Below, piece after piece: positions 53,056 through 64,000 of a stretch of DNA of 64,000 nt. Each line of letters begins with the position of its first letter. The stretch's first letter is position 1. The notes beneath the pieces were generated by a model, which was given only the letters and a program-made list of their open reading frames with translations, searched no databases and was not told the origin of the DNA. The translations under genes and the position numbers were made by a program. The stretch is from Pollenia angustigena. Taxonomy: Eukaryota > Arthropoda > Insecta > Diptera > Polleniidae. The stretch is taken from positions 222,312,208 through 222,376,207 of the forward strand of contig OV884058.1 in NCBI GenBank assembly GCA_930367215.1. Reading direction: 5' to 3'.

Positions 53056-56000
53056 TATAGCCGTATCTTCGATTATGCAACGTACAACTAAAAGTAGCAA
53101 GGTTTACAAATAACAAAACAAAATAAAATATTGAACTGATAACACAATTACAGTATATTTATTGATAAGAATTCACAAAACGAACGAAAATATTATAAAT
53201 TCATTAAAAAATAATGAAAAACAAACACTTGATTAAAAACCAAAGATTAGTAGCGAACCGCCAGGCAATATTTAACAACGACCGGTTAGTAAAGAAACTG
53301 AATAAAATAAAAAAAACAAAAGAAACTCGCCAAAAACATACGGGCTGGTTAATTTTTTTATTTTATCTTTTGCTACTTTCGTACACTTCTCTTAACCATG
53401 GTCCATGCTCTTAACAATTTTCAAACAAAGTCAAAAAAGTTTGTATGAGTTTTTTATTTACTCTCTCTTAATATTAACAGTTTGTTGCTCTTTTGAGTAA
53501 AATTGTTTTATTTATCTCAACCATTGTTACCAGAAAATGATTTTAATAAAATGTTCAAAAGCAAAAAACAAAATAGCAAAATCTCCAAATTTGTTTTTGT
53601 TTTAAATGTAAGTTGAACGGACGAGTTTTGCGCTCTAGTTCTTTAAACCACACATTAATAAATTTTCTATTCCCCGAAAATTACTTTGATGAACAAAATA
53701 TATTAAAAGTATTGAAATGTAATAAAGTAAATTATCGTCTTAATCAGAAAATAATTGGAAAATATTTTAAACCTATATTAGAAGAAAAAACACATAAACA
53801 CAGATTTTCAATTCGGGCGGGCTATGATGATAATTAAATTAAAACTTACTAGATATTAAAGCAGTTTTTTATAATTATCAAAATGTGAACTATTTCAGCA
53901 GGCAAACGTGACATATAATTTTGTTTCAAATTTTATAAGAGGGTATTAACTCAACATTTTTATTTTTCACTTTTTAGAAGAAATCGACACTTAATATTCA
54001 TATTCACCCGCTGTAAAAATATGATCAAGGCGAATTTATGTTAAATGTGGTGACGATACTACAACAAGTACAGCACTAAAAACACAACATTGTAGTTTAC
54101 TTGTTGCTTTCGTTGGTCGATATGTCAAAAACACATGCAACTTGTGACATTCCTCTCTCTAAATACGAAAAAAAAATTATCACAGCTGTGCTTTCAACGC
54201 CACCTGAAAAATGAATTCGCCTTGAATATCATGATATTTTGTCTACTTTTTGGTAATGAAAAGCACAGAGTATACAGAGGCGTCACGAGACAGAAAATAT
54301 TGTGTTTTTTTCTGTCTTTTTCTTCGAAAGCTGCCCTTTTTGCGTTTTTTGTTTTGATTATGCAATTTGTGTAGATAGAAGCGGCCTGTTTTTTCGCATT
54401 GTCACTTCACTAACAAAAAACGTTTTCTTTCTCTTTCTTCGAAAGCTGCCCTCGCAAATGATTTAGGCATTTTTCATACGTCACTTTTTTCATCTCTGTA
54501 TACTTTGTGATGAAAAGGTTGGCTCAAAAATTCTTTTTTATATGCCTTTAATTGAAAATAAAAAATTATATTGGTTCTACTGAAAATTTCGAGTTAATAT
54601 AGATTGTTGATTAAGTACGATACGTATATAGTAAGTAACATTAAAACTTATCAATTGAAACTAAAAACAAAGAACCTGAACGTTATAAAATATCAATTTT
54701 TTCAGTTCTTGATCTTTTAATAATTTGGAATTGTATTGTTTTTTTTCTATTTCTATAAGATATAAAAAAAGTGACTGTGAAACGAACTAGTTTTGTTACA
54801 AACTGCAATTTTAGGTCACATAAAACATAGAAAAGTACATGCATAAAGTGTTAAAAGATCTATGAAAATCAATTGTTATCTAAATTTTTTAATTTTTGAA
54901 ATGAACGTGTTTTGCAACTCACCTACTCATATAATAATTTTTTTATACAACTTTTATACATTCAATTTTGGATATTAACCTACATAGTTCTGAATGATAT
55001 TAGTATTTTATCATTTTTCGAATTTATTCTATGAGCTAAATTTCAGTTATGTATTTTATAAAGCTAAAAAAAGTTCTATTCCTTAAATTTTTCAGAAATG
55101 ACTTTATACACTACCAGACTATTATATTGTATTTTCTTATTTTATTAAATTAAATGAATTTTAATGGAAACGGTGTACAAATTAAAAATGCTAAATAATT
55201 TTAATATTTGAGCTCAATATATAGAATTTAATTAACAAAGTATTGCATATTTATAAAAGATGTATGTATTGTAGTAAACAAGGCAGACGAAGATATCCCC
55301 TATTAAAATAAATAAGTAATATTGCTGCGGGCAAAATTTGTAAACGGGTTCATAATGCAAAATGTGTGAGTTTGTAAAAAAAATTGTTGCTGTATTTTTA
55401 ACACCACTGAAAATGTTGCTGCCTGTTGTAAACAAAGCTCTATAGTTTTTTTAAAAAAATTAGAAAATATAGACAGAAAAAAAAATTTAAATTATATACT
55501 GATATACAACCCTGCAAACAAATGCAGGATATCCCCTTAAGCAAAAGTTTAGCAAAATACCCAAATTCTCATTTAAAAGAAAAAATCAAAGAAATTTTTT
55601 ATTTTCTAGACAGAAAAAAAATAAATTATAACATATTTGTACGGCATAAGAAAAAATTAATAAATCTTAAATATTCTGCAAAAGGTAAAATTAAAAAATC
55701 TGTCAAATATTATCCTGTTTCCTTTTCACCTCAATCAAGATATAACTCAACCCTCATAATGTATGCAATTTTGAAGAATATGGTTGGAACCATATGGTGG
55801 GAACTACATAAATTTTTTATTTTAATTATAAATTATATTAGTTATAAATATAATTTGTATGTATGTAATTAAAAATTTTATTTTAAATAAAAAGCTGTGC
55901 TTATTTTTTCATAAACGGAAATTTTTCAAAATGCAAAATCTTCTTTTTATCATTTCAATGATATTTTGCCAATAACTTTCTATTTTCTTATAAGTGGTTA

Positions 56001-57662
56001 TCTGGCGATATGACTAGTTTATCAACTAGCAGAATCGCTTTCGTATTGCTTAGGAGTATTGCCTTCGAGACACGTTTCTTCCCAAAGGAATTATCTTCCG
56101 CAATACGAAATCTGTTTGGCAATACATGGAGTGTATTACTGTATTTGCTGGGTTATTGCAATTTAATTCAATTTGTTTGTAGTTGTTTATGCGTAGGTAT
56201 GTTAATTAATAATTATTGTACTTTGCTATTATAAATGTGAAGCTTTGTAAACTAAACAATTATATTCTTGTTTATAGTCTTGTTTACTTTTTATTAGGCT
56301 GTGAATTGAAATTAAAAAAGTATTAGGTACATACATACATGCCTACATTTGTAGGTAGTAGATAAGAGTTTAAAAAAATATTTCGGGTTTATACCTCGCC
56401 TTTTAAAGCAAATTTTATAATCAAATTACTGAATTTTATTTAAAAATAAAATTAATTAAAAACGTATGCACCAATGTACCTTTTTAATAAACATAAAAAA
56501 ATGTTGCATGTTTTTTGTTAAATTGCAGTCTGCATATAATTGAGCTACAATTTGAGTGAAAAATACATTAACATTAATTAATTAGCATAACCTTTGTATC
56601 CAGTGTTGCCAGTGAAATTTCGAGAAAGATACATTTTAGTTGCCAAAAAGATTCACTTTTTCCCAAAACGACACATATTAAAGAAAATTTGTAAATCTAT
56701 TTATAACGGTTAAAATTTATTAACATACTCTTTTATTTCATATTTAATGAATATTGTAAAGAAAATGTACATGTTTTAGGTTTCGACTCGAGTTGAAAAT
56801 GGAAAATTTTTTGAATCCGCATAATTCATAAATTGGTGTTCTCAAATCCACATGTTTTTGTGTATTCGAAGTTTTTGTTCGAAAAAACTTTAGTTGAACT
56901 AAAGACCGCTGATTTGCTAGCCGCAGCATGATAGCAACGTCTTATATTTATTAAAAAAATCGTGAAAGCTGTTAGGAATCACAGGAAAAAACGCTTCTAT
57001 CGCGAATATGGCTAAAATTCGCGAAAAATTGCAAACTTTTAAACAAATACTAAAATTAATTTGAAATTTGTAAATGGGTTAAAAAAACACAATGTCGGAA
57101 AGTAACAAAAAAATACCAAAAAAGAAAAAATTTCGCCATAAAATTTATTTTAAGTCCCTAAAACAAAAAGGAATGGCAAAAATTAGTTAAAAATTACTAA
57201 ATAAGCGGAAATTAGCAAAGTCTACTTTTTATTATTAATCGTTTAAGCTGTAATAAATTAGAAAACTTACAGGAACAAATCACGTTTATTGCAAGCATGG
57301 CTTAAGTTCGTGAAACATTGCAACTCAAAACTCAAAAACTAGTTTAAGATCGATTAAAAAAACAACTTTTCGGAAAGTAACATAAAAAGTGTTTAAAAAT
57401 AAGCTAAAATTACATCAAAATCACTGAAAAAGTCGATTTTGGGTTAGTTAGGGCCTTTTGCGATTTAGGTAACGAAAAAACCCGGATACCATATAAATTC
57501 ATTTTTTTAATTACTTCAGTCATAAATATTAGGTATGTTTTTACTAAGGCGATTATATCAAGAAGTTCATATAAATTTCCTGAAAATAAAAAAGATGTTC
57601 ATATTTCTTCAGAACAACTTCGCACTACTAGTAATTATATTTAGGTGGATCGTATGTTTAAA
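53056..57662. other. Gene-poor stretch with repeat fragments
   Basis: 54259-54513: MITE-like with ends CACAGAGTATACAGAGG / CACAAAGTATACAGAGA. 54185-54225 repeats 50472-50505 (CTGTGCTTTCAACGCCACCT). 55012-55145 is a copy of the arm at 11824. 55325-55440 is a right-half copy of the 6169 MITE. Frames at 53613-53837 and 55522-55872 have no recognisable domain. CAGTGTTGCCAGTGAAAT at 56602 looks like a lone hAT end. No gene supported. Confidence 0.5.
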
Positions 57663-57700
57663 CAAAGACGAGTCAATGTTTTACCATTGACTCGTCTTTG
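57663..57700. repeat. Perfect 16-bp hairpin at the LINE 5' edge
   Basis: CAAAGACGAGTCAATG (57663-57678) and its exact reverse complement (57685-57700) with loop TTTTAC. CAAAGACGA recurs at 59757-59765, just after the LINE tail. Confidence 0.9.
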
Positions 57701-57727
57701 GGAATATTTTGGCCACCATCCCGCTAA

Positions 57728-59461
57728 GCATTTCATTCGAAGAAAGCCAGATCGATTCGACTTCAAGAATTGAAGGCTAACTGCAATAATACGGAATTGT
57801 GGAGGAGATTGAAATATGAAGGGGCGATTGATAGGCGGCCTGAGTATTTTTCGTTTAGTGTAGAGGAATTTAATAAAACTGTTATAATGCCTCCTATACA
57901 AAACGAACCAGATGTAGATAATCTCACTCCTTTAAATGGAGGCTTCTCCTTTAGAGCTGTAGACGAATTGGAGGTATATAACGCCATGTTGTGTATTAAA
58001 TCTAACGCTGTGTGGTGTGATGGAATTCCAATAAAATTTTTGAAACTTGTTTTTCCTGCAATATCGCGGCCATTGACTTTTATTTTTAATAACATAATAA
58101 CAACATCAAAATTTCCTGATTTGTGGAAAGTAGGTAGAATAGTACCAGTTCCGAAGATACGATCACCTCGATTGCTAACTGATTTTCGGCCTATTAGTAT
58201 ATTATCATGCAGTTCGAAAATGTTGGAAGTGTTACTACGTAATCAGATTCAAGATTATTTGCGGGTAAAAAAGTTATTTTGTGAATTTCAATCGGGTTTT
58301 AGACGTAATTATAACACTACAGGTTTAACGTTAGAGGCGGTGGAAATTTTAAGGAATAATATGGATAAAAAATTTGAATCGGTGGCAATTTTTTTAGATT
58401 ATTCCAAGGCTTTTGACTCTATAAGCCATAAAATGTTAACGCAAAAGTTGTTGAATGTATTTCAGTTTGGATACACGTCTTGTAAGCTTATAAATTCTTT
58501 TCTTTCACCCCGTAGTCAATTTACCGAAGTCCAGGGTATAAGATCATCTACTTTACAAACGCATAGGGGCGTACCGCAGGGCTCAATACTTGGTCCGCTA
58601 CTTTTTATGATGTATGTTAATGATATTTTTTCTCAATTACATTTTTGTACATGTTTTGCTTACGCCGATGATATACAGTTAGTTGCATCTGATAAAGGAA
58701 ATGGTGATAATTATTTATCTGTGAATGTTAATAAAGATTTACAACGTATTCTGCATTGGTCTGAGCTAAATTTTTTGAATCTCAACCCGGTAAAAACAAG
58801 AGCAGTGTTATTTTCTAATAACTCACGTGCTAATATTAACCTTATCTTGGCAGGAGTCCCCATTGAGTTTGTATCATATGTTAAGTCGCTTGGCATATAC
58901 CTTGATAATTATTTAAATTTTGATGTTCATATAAGTCATATCATTGCTTCGATATCTTTTTCACTGAGACGCTTATATGCATTAGGTTGTTATCTACCGG
59001 TTAGTGTCAAGAAAAAATTGGTTTTTTCTGTCTGCATGCCTGTTTTCCTTTATGGAATGGAAATATATACCGGTACTTCGCAGCACAACCTGGATAGACT
59101 AGAGCATTGTTTTAGAAGGATGGTAAGATATGTATATGGGCTTAAATATAGAACCCATTTAATATCATACATAATATCTCTTCTTGGCTGTAACTTTCCA
59201 TGTTTTATTAACATGAGAATTTTACTTATGTTGTACAAGGTAATTAGGACTGATTGTCCACCATATCTGAGACGTAGGTACTTATTCGGTACCTCTACTA
59301 GAACTCAAGTTCTTGTTTCTCCACGATATGATACACTTATAATGAAAAGATCGTTTGTGGTAAAGTCTATTAGTTTATGGAACTCTTTAATTCCTTATTC
59401 TGAGCGGAAATTCTCATATTCCTGTAAGAAGTTTAAGCATTTGATTTTAAAGCAGTTGTAA
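57728..59461 (+). CDS. LINE reverse transcriptase, 5'-truncated, open frame
   Basis: Copies element RNA into DNA at a nicked target. The open frame of about 577 codons has no upstream endonuclease and no initiator Met at its start, so the element is 5'-truncated. Counting residues from 57770: fingers region DFRPISILSCSSKMLE (138-153), RT motif A AIFLDYSKAFDSISH with Asp210, motif B RGVPQGSILGPLLF (266-279), and the catalytic YADD at 298-301. The C-terminus ends with a SLWNSLIP..KKFKHLIL block typical of CR1/Jockey-type LINEs; no RNase H. No stops or frameshifts, so this insertion is relatively young. The 3' tail is (AAATA)n at 59720-59752, after GGCCCCTAAGGGCTTAAAAA. Confidence 0.9.
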   Translation, partial: AFHSKKARSIRLQELKANCNNTELWRRLKYEGAIDRRPEYFSFSVEEFNKTVIMPPIQNEPDVDNLTPLNGGFSFRAVDELEVYNAMLCIKSNAVWCDGIPIKFLKLVFPAISRPLTFIFNNIITTSKFPDLWKVGRIVPVPKIRSPRLLTDFRPISILSCSSKMLEVLLRNQIQDYLRVKKLFCEFQSGFRRNYNTTGLTLEAVEILRNNMDKKFESVAIFLDYSKAFDSISHKMLTQKLLNVFQFGYTSCKLINSFLSPRSQFTEVQGIRSSTLQTHRGVPQGSILGPLLFMMYVNDIFSQLHFCTCFAYADDIQLVASDKGNGDNYLSVNVNKDLQRILHWSELNFLNLNPVKTRAVLFSNNSRANINLILAGVPIEFVSYVKSLGIYLDNYLNFDVHISHIIASISFSLRRLYALGCYLPVSVKKKLVFSVCMPVFLYGMEIYTGTSQHNLDRLEHCFRRMVRYVYGLKYRTHLISYIISLLGCNFPCFINMRILLMLYKVIRTDCPPYLRRRYLFGTSTRTQVLVSPRYDTLIMKRSFVVKSISLWNSLIPYSERKFSYSCKKFKHLILKQL

Positions 59462-60873
59462 AATTTCCTTTATGTTGTATAATTCTGTTATTTTGTTGTC
59501 AATCGGTTTCCCCATTAATTGTTATTTTTAATTGCTTTCAACTTTTGTGCAATGGGGGGTTTTACATATTGAATACTTCTTTTCCTTCTTTTCAGATACT
59601 TTTTTTGTTATCCAAAATGGAATATGTAATATGATAATTTTAAATTTATGTTATATATATATATGCCACTTGTTATATTTTTCTGGTTTATTGGCCCCTA
59701 AGGGCTTAAAAAACTCAAGTAAATAAATAAATAAAATAAAAATAAAAAAATAAGGTCAAAGACGATGTAAGACGATGTAATCAAAGATTTTTCATCAAAA
59801 AGGAGAAAGTTTGAGATTTTAAAAATTATAATTGCTTAAAACACCACAGTTTTGGTTCGTATACTTCTTATAAACCTATCCTACTTCGTTTACTATTATT
59901 CATTTATTTCACGGAATTGGAAAATTTGCTTAAAAAGCTGTTTTAAAAATATTAATTATGCAAAAACCCATTTTACGTAATACCCACGAAATTTTTTTAA
60001 CTTAAATTCTTAAATTTTGCAGCAAATATGTATACTAAAATGGCAGCACTGGAACTATTGAGTTTTTTTTTATATTAATATGTTAACAATACAAAAACAA
60101 AATCGCAAATAAAATGCAAAAAAAGAAAAAGATACATTAATTTCTCTTTGTGTTTGTCACTTTTCTCTTTTATTTGAATTTGTTCAAAAATTTGCAAGTT
60201 GTTGTTTCTTTGATAGTGATTTTTTTTTAATTTATATTAAAAAGCGTGATACTGCATAAATATTTTGTATTTTAGAAAACAACTCACCTTAATTACAAAT
60301 TAAATAATTCTTTTTCACTGGGTAAAATGAAGTCTAGAATTTTTTTAATAAAACCACTCCCAACAAAGCACAATAGAAGACTGATTGACACGACACAACT
60401 GGTTCGGTTTTAGAGAAAACTTTTTTAATTTTTATTCAAGAACTTGTTAGGAGAAAAATGTGTAAAAGAAAATAAGCAAAATCAAAAACATAAAATTATA
60501 ATAACAACAAAACTAAATAAATAAGCTTTATAACAACAATTAATTAATACCTACCTACCTTTTTTTTTTTTGCCTCTGTTCCATATAGGGTGAAAGCCCC
60601 TAAGTTCGGCATGCACCAATAGTCGGCACTTTTGAATTAAATTTTAAATAAATAAGAATTACGGAAATTTTATATAGTATATTTCGAATTCAGCTTTAAC
60701 TCAAAATACACTTTTTTCTCATTATGTAATACATATTTTCATTTGGCTAGGATGAAAACTTAAGACTATGTTGGTCGTTATTTAGTGTCAAGCTTTCTAC
60801 ACGCTCCATAGTGGCTGTTTTTTAAATAATTTGTTAGTGCCAAGGCAAACTAGAACAAGTGGTAATCGTACTA
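59462..60873. other. LINE 3' tail and gene-free spacer
   Basis: 59462-59752 is LINE 3' untranslated sequence with its A-rich tail. GACGATGTAA is tandemly doubled at 59761-59780. The rest, to 60871, shows nothing recognisable apart from GGCAGCACTGG at 60043, possibly a hAT end. Confidence 0.6.
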
Positions 60874-62431
60874 CAGTATAACCCGGTTAATTACCCCACG
60901 CTTAAATGCCTTTCACGCTTATTTACCTCGAGTTTTAAATCCCCGTTTTTTTTCTTCCATTTTTTAAACAAAAATCCACGTTTAATTGCCATACGCTTAA
61001 TTACCCGATTCGGATAATTGCCTTAAAAATTTAACTCCCAAAACAAAATTATACCTAAATTTCATTCGTTTAATTGCCTCAGTACTATTTGACAAAAACA
61101 CAGCAAGTAATGCAACCAAGTTTTACATGTTAATAATTTGAAACTATGCACTAAATTTGTTTTTAAAAAATATGCCTAAAAAAACAAAATATGGCTTGAT
61201 TAAAAGCAAAATATTCAACAAATTAATATTTGCATTAAAAGTTATGTTATGTCAAGATTCATATTAGAGTAATATTTTATCTAGATACACCAAATTTATG
61301 AGATATTTTGTCTTAAAGAGATTAAAGTTTGAAGTTTGCATGGAGACTATGTGATATTATAGACTGATTCTTACAATTTACATTATTTATTTATTTCATT
61401 CACAGTAATATATAAAAGCCTCTTAGGCCAATTAACATATCTTACAAAGATATATTCCTGAATAAAAATACAATTTAATTTTAATACATAGCTATAAACA
61501 TACTTTCACTTATAACTATTAAAAAAAAAAACTCATTCAATGGCTTCAATTAAATTCAATTAAACGTATTTACCCATTTTTATCAAATTATCTAAAAACT
61601 GCTACCTTAACTTTTCGCACAAGGTTTACATGGACATACAACCAGCAAGATGGACGGACGGACGGACGGACACGAAAAGATTACTTAAAAAAGTGTTTCT
61701 GTTTCGATCGTTTACTAAACGATGCGTCTAGGCTTCTATGTTATAAGTTGCGAAAAACATTTATCTTCAACAAAAACATGCTTTGGCTTAAAATTGTACA
61801 GTGAAAATTTAATGTAGGTGGCGAAATTAAGCAACAGAAAATTCATCTGTTAACCAGAATTTTAAGCAATTTTTTTTTTGCTTAACATGTATTAAAATAT
61901 GTTTTAAAAACTTAAAATATGTGTGCAATAAAAATGCAGCAATGGCTAAAATATGGAAATTATTTACAAACAAATCGATACCAAAATTCATTAAAAGCTC
62001 TAAACGCATAAATATATTGTTTCTGCATTTATTGGTCTCACAAGAAAAACCATGTAATTGCATATTTACGGCTTCCATGAGTAGTAGTAGGATATGACAG
62101 GACATCTCAGAAAGCACTACAGATAAAATTTAAGACAACAAATCCCATTGTTTTTTATTGCTGCTATCTCTTAAGATTTAGCTGGTACAAGTAAAAATTC
62201 CTTTGTTAAATTTTTTCATACATCAAATTTAAGTTATCTTGTAAATAAATACGTCTAATTACCTCACTGAGCTATTAAAACGAATTCGTTTAATTACCTC
62301 AATGAGGTAGTTAAACGTATTCTTATTATTACCTCAACGAGGTAGTTAAGCGTTTTCGTTTAAATGCTTACCCCGCATAATTACCCAAAAATATTGGCAT
62401 TTTTGTCGAGGTAATTATCCGTGGAATACTG
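60874..62431. mobile_element. pogo/Tigger-type non-autonomous element
   Basis: Ends CAGTATAACCCGGTTAATTACC and CAGTATTCCACGGATAATTACC (compared in pieces of 20 or fewer), 17 of 22 matching; TA at 60872-60873 and 62432-62433. Subterminal CGTTTAATTACC / TTAATTACCTC repeats occur inside both ends. No transposase frame is left. It carries a LINE tail at 61383-61530. Confidence 0.75.
61383..61530 (-). repeat. LINE 3'-tail fragment, minus orientation
   Basis: On the minus strand, TTGGCCTAAGAGGCTTTTAT followed by AATGAAATAAATAAAT resembles the tail of the LINE at 59690-59752 (TTGGCCCCTAAGGGCTTAAA, AAATAAATAAAT). A separate insertion of a related family inside the pogo-type element. Confidence 0.55.
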
Positions 62432-62436
62432 TAATA

Positions 62437-64000
62437 CAGTTAAACCTCGATTAACCGGGCCTCTATTAATCGGTTACATCTATTAACCGGCATGCGGTTC
62501 TTTTTATTTTTCCCTCTATTATCCGTGATTAACCTCTATTATCCGTGCTTTAGATTTATACCTCTATTAACCGTGCTTTACATCTATTATCCGTGCAGCA
62601 TTCATATGTTTTTTATTATGTAAATCTAAATCCGGTGTTTCCCCTTTTTAAGTTCATGTGCCCACACATAAGAACATATGTATGTATTTGCATTTTTATT
62701 CATTTAGTAAGTGAAATTTGATCTGCTAACAACTGTTGTGGAATGATGGCTCCTTCAAATAGTAAATTACCAAAAAGAGCAAGAAAAGTTCTTTCAATTA
62801 GAGACAAAATTACTTTGATTCATGACTACGACAAAAACATATCTGTTAAGTTGTTGTCTGAAAAATATGGAGTTGGTACGCAAACTGTACGCGATTTGGT
62901 GAAAAATAAAGAACAAATTTTGCTATATGGTTCTAAAAGTGATTCAATCGACGGTTTAAAAAATAGATATACACTCAAAAATTCCGAAAATCCGAAAGTA
63001 GATTTTGCACTAAACGAATGGTTTCGGCAAGAAAGATTCAAGGGAACACCAATTTCAGGTAAGTCAACTTTAAGACAAGCTATACATACATAGTACGGAA
63101 TCGGCAGCAAATTTCTTCAAAATTTCAGGACAGATGATTACTGAAAAAGCAAAATTTTTTCATGCTAAATTGAATATTGATTCCGAGTGTCGGTATTCAT
63201 CTGGTTGGCTGGAAAAATTTAAAAAGAGACACGGAATTCGTAGACTGAAGTCAACGGGAGAGAAAGAGTGTGCTGACTATGTGTCTGCTACAATGTTTGT
63301 GGAGGATTTGAAAGAATATATTCAGAAGGAAAAACTTACAAACGAACAAATTTATAATGCAGACGAAACTAGTCTATTTTGGAAATGTTTGCCTCAATAT
63401 TCTTTAGCCAGTGGAAGTGAACATTTCATGGAGGGATACAAAGAGTCGAAAGAAAGACTCACAGCCTTATTATGTGCCAATGCCGCTGGGTCTCATAAGT
63501 GCAAATTGATGATTATTGGAAAAAGTGCGAAGCCAAGAGCTCTAAAAAACGTTCAAAACCTTCCTGTAATTTATAAATCCAATAAGAAAGCTTGGGTAAC
63601 GCAACAAGTTTTTCTTGAGTGGTTTAATAACCATTTCGTACCTGAAGTTAGAGAACATGTGGAACGAAATGGTTTAGAAAGAAATTGTAAAATTCTGTTA
63701 TTATTGGACAACTGCCCAGCTCACCCAGATGTAAGCGAAATGATGTCAGAAAATGTGGTAGTAAAATATATTCCGCCAAACTGCACATTTTTGATTCAGC
63801 CCATGGACCAGGGAGCGATTCGAAGTTTTAAATGCAATTATCGCAAGTCGATTGTGCAAAAACTTTTATGTGCAGGCAACAGACATGAATTCGTTAAATC
63901 AATAAATATAAAAATAGCGATATGGGTAGCAGCTGTTTCTTGGGATGCTGTATCCGGGCAGGTCTTGCATAACGTTTGGTCTAATTTACTATCTTTTGAA
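62437..64000 (+). mobile_element. Tigger/pogo element, runs off the window end
   Basis: 5' TIR CAGTTAAACCTCGATTAACC preceded by TA; it is followed by six or more imperfect repeats of CTCTATTA(A/T)CCG over 62460-62610, the subterminal pattern of Tigger elements. It contains a transposase gene (62743-64000). The right end lies outside the window. It starts 3 bp after the TSD of the previous pogo-type element. Confidence 0.85.
62743..64000 (+). CDS. Tigger/pogo DDD transposase, spliced, 3' end outside window
   Basis: Cut-and-paste transposase for TA targets. Exon 1 62743-63058; intron 63059-63128 (GTAAGT donor, AAATTTCAG acceptor, 70 bp); exon 2 open from 63129 to the window end: 396 codons so far, with no stop. 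Residues 1-65 form a CENP-B/Psq-type helix-turn-helix (RKVLSIRDKITLIHDYDK, SEKYGVGTQTVRDLV). About 80-145 is a second CENP-B-type HTH (VDFALNEWFRQERFKGTPIS, SSGWLEKFKKRHGIRR). The DDE_1 catalytic core has Asp184 (NADETSLFW), Asp299 (LLLLDNCPAHP) and Asp332 (QPMDQGAIRSFK), i.e. DD32D spacing. All three acids are present and the Tigger-like TIR lies upstream, so this may be an active or recently active copy and not a domesticated CENP-B-like gene. Without splicing the frame stops 12 codons into the intron. Confidence 0.92.

Noticed and set aside
53613..53837. 74-codon frame (FPENYFDEQNILKVLKCNKV)
   Set aside because: Reads protein-like in places but has no recognisable homology or ATG; left unannotated.
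55522..55872. 116-codon plus frame, Lys-rich with a hydrophobic end
   Set aside because: AT-rich composition explains it; no domain, splice or promoter support.
56602..60053. A hAT around the LINE, from CAGTGTTGCCA to TGGCAGCACTG
   Set aside because: No TSD and only about 11 matching bases at the ends.
61827..62117. 96-codon minus frame as a pogo transposase remnant
   Set aside because: No HTH or DDE motif on that strand or the other.

Overview
The window looks like euchromatic or pericentromeric nuclear DNA of a higher fly, probably a calyptrate such as a blowfly. The clues are strong AT richness, short (about 70 bp) introns, an insect Inr (TCAGTC), two recognisable insect housekeeping genes, and a dense load of hAT, piggyBac-like, Harbinger-like, Tc1/mariner-like, pogo/Tigger, Mdg3-type gypsy and LINE sequences. 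No bacterial gene organisation, CRISPR array, rRNA gene or intact tRNA gene was seen.

Only two ordinary host genes are supported, both on the minus strand. (1) Mitochondrial seryl-tRNA synthetase (SARS2 type) at 29589-30888, with a 70-bp intron at 30766-30835; its extreme 5' end is not resolved. (2) NADP-dependent isocitrate dehydrogenase (Idh, IDH1/2 type), main coding exon 42427-43656. A separate 32-codon exon at 50593-50688 looks like a mitochondrial presequence and joins the main exon in phase 0 across a 6.9-kb intron full of transposons. This suggests one gene makes mitochondrial and cytosolic enzyme.

The rest is a nest of mobile elements, many delimited here by terminal inverted repeats (TIRs) and exact target-site duplications (TSDs). 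4.7-8.2 kb: a decayed Polinton/virus-like locus (packaging-ATPase-like and DUF8207-like reading frames), each frame preceded by an array of 11-bp AAAGCAGATCA repeats and broken by MITEs. 9.5-12.3 kb: tandem and foldback repeats. 17.5-18.9 kb: broken Mdg3-like gypsy integrase. 19.8-24.6 kb: multi-level nest (hAT-like element, piggyBac-like element with TTAA ends, hAT with 8-bp TSD, small inverted-repeat element). 25.4-27.4 kb: TA-flanked element carrying a tRNA-like SINE, then a 156-bp-period array. 28.1-29.2 kb: perfect hairpin and a hAT with a nested TTAA MITE. 31.0-35.0 kb: nested TIR elements, a hAT inside a terminal-direct-repeat element, and a near-perfect 281-bp palindrome. 36.8-40.9 kb: TA element, small MITEs, a tandem-repeat element and a LINE 3' fragment. 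43.7-50.6 kb (Idh intron): hAT, Harbinger-like MITEs and long inverted repeats. 50.8-53.1 kb: hAT-like element split by a foldback element with 8-bp TSDs and a GGCCGAAGGCC minisatellite. 57.7-59.8 kb: LINE with an open reverse transcriptase frame. 60.9-64.0 kb: two adjacent pogo/Tigger-type elements, the second with an apparently intact, spliced transposase gene running off the window end.

Element family names rest on TIR, TSD and motif recognition by eye; no database search was possible.
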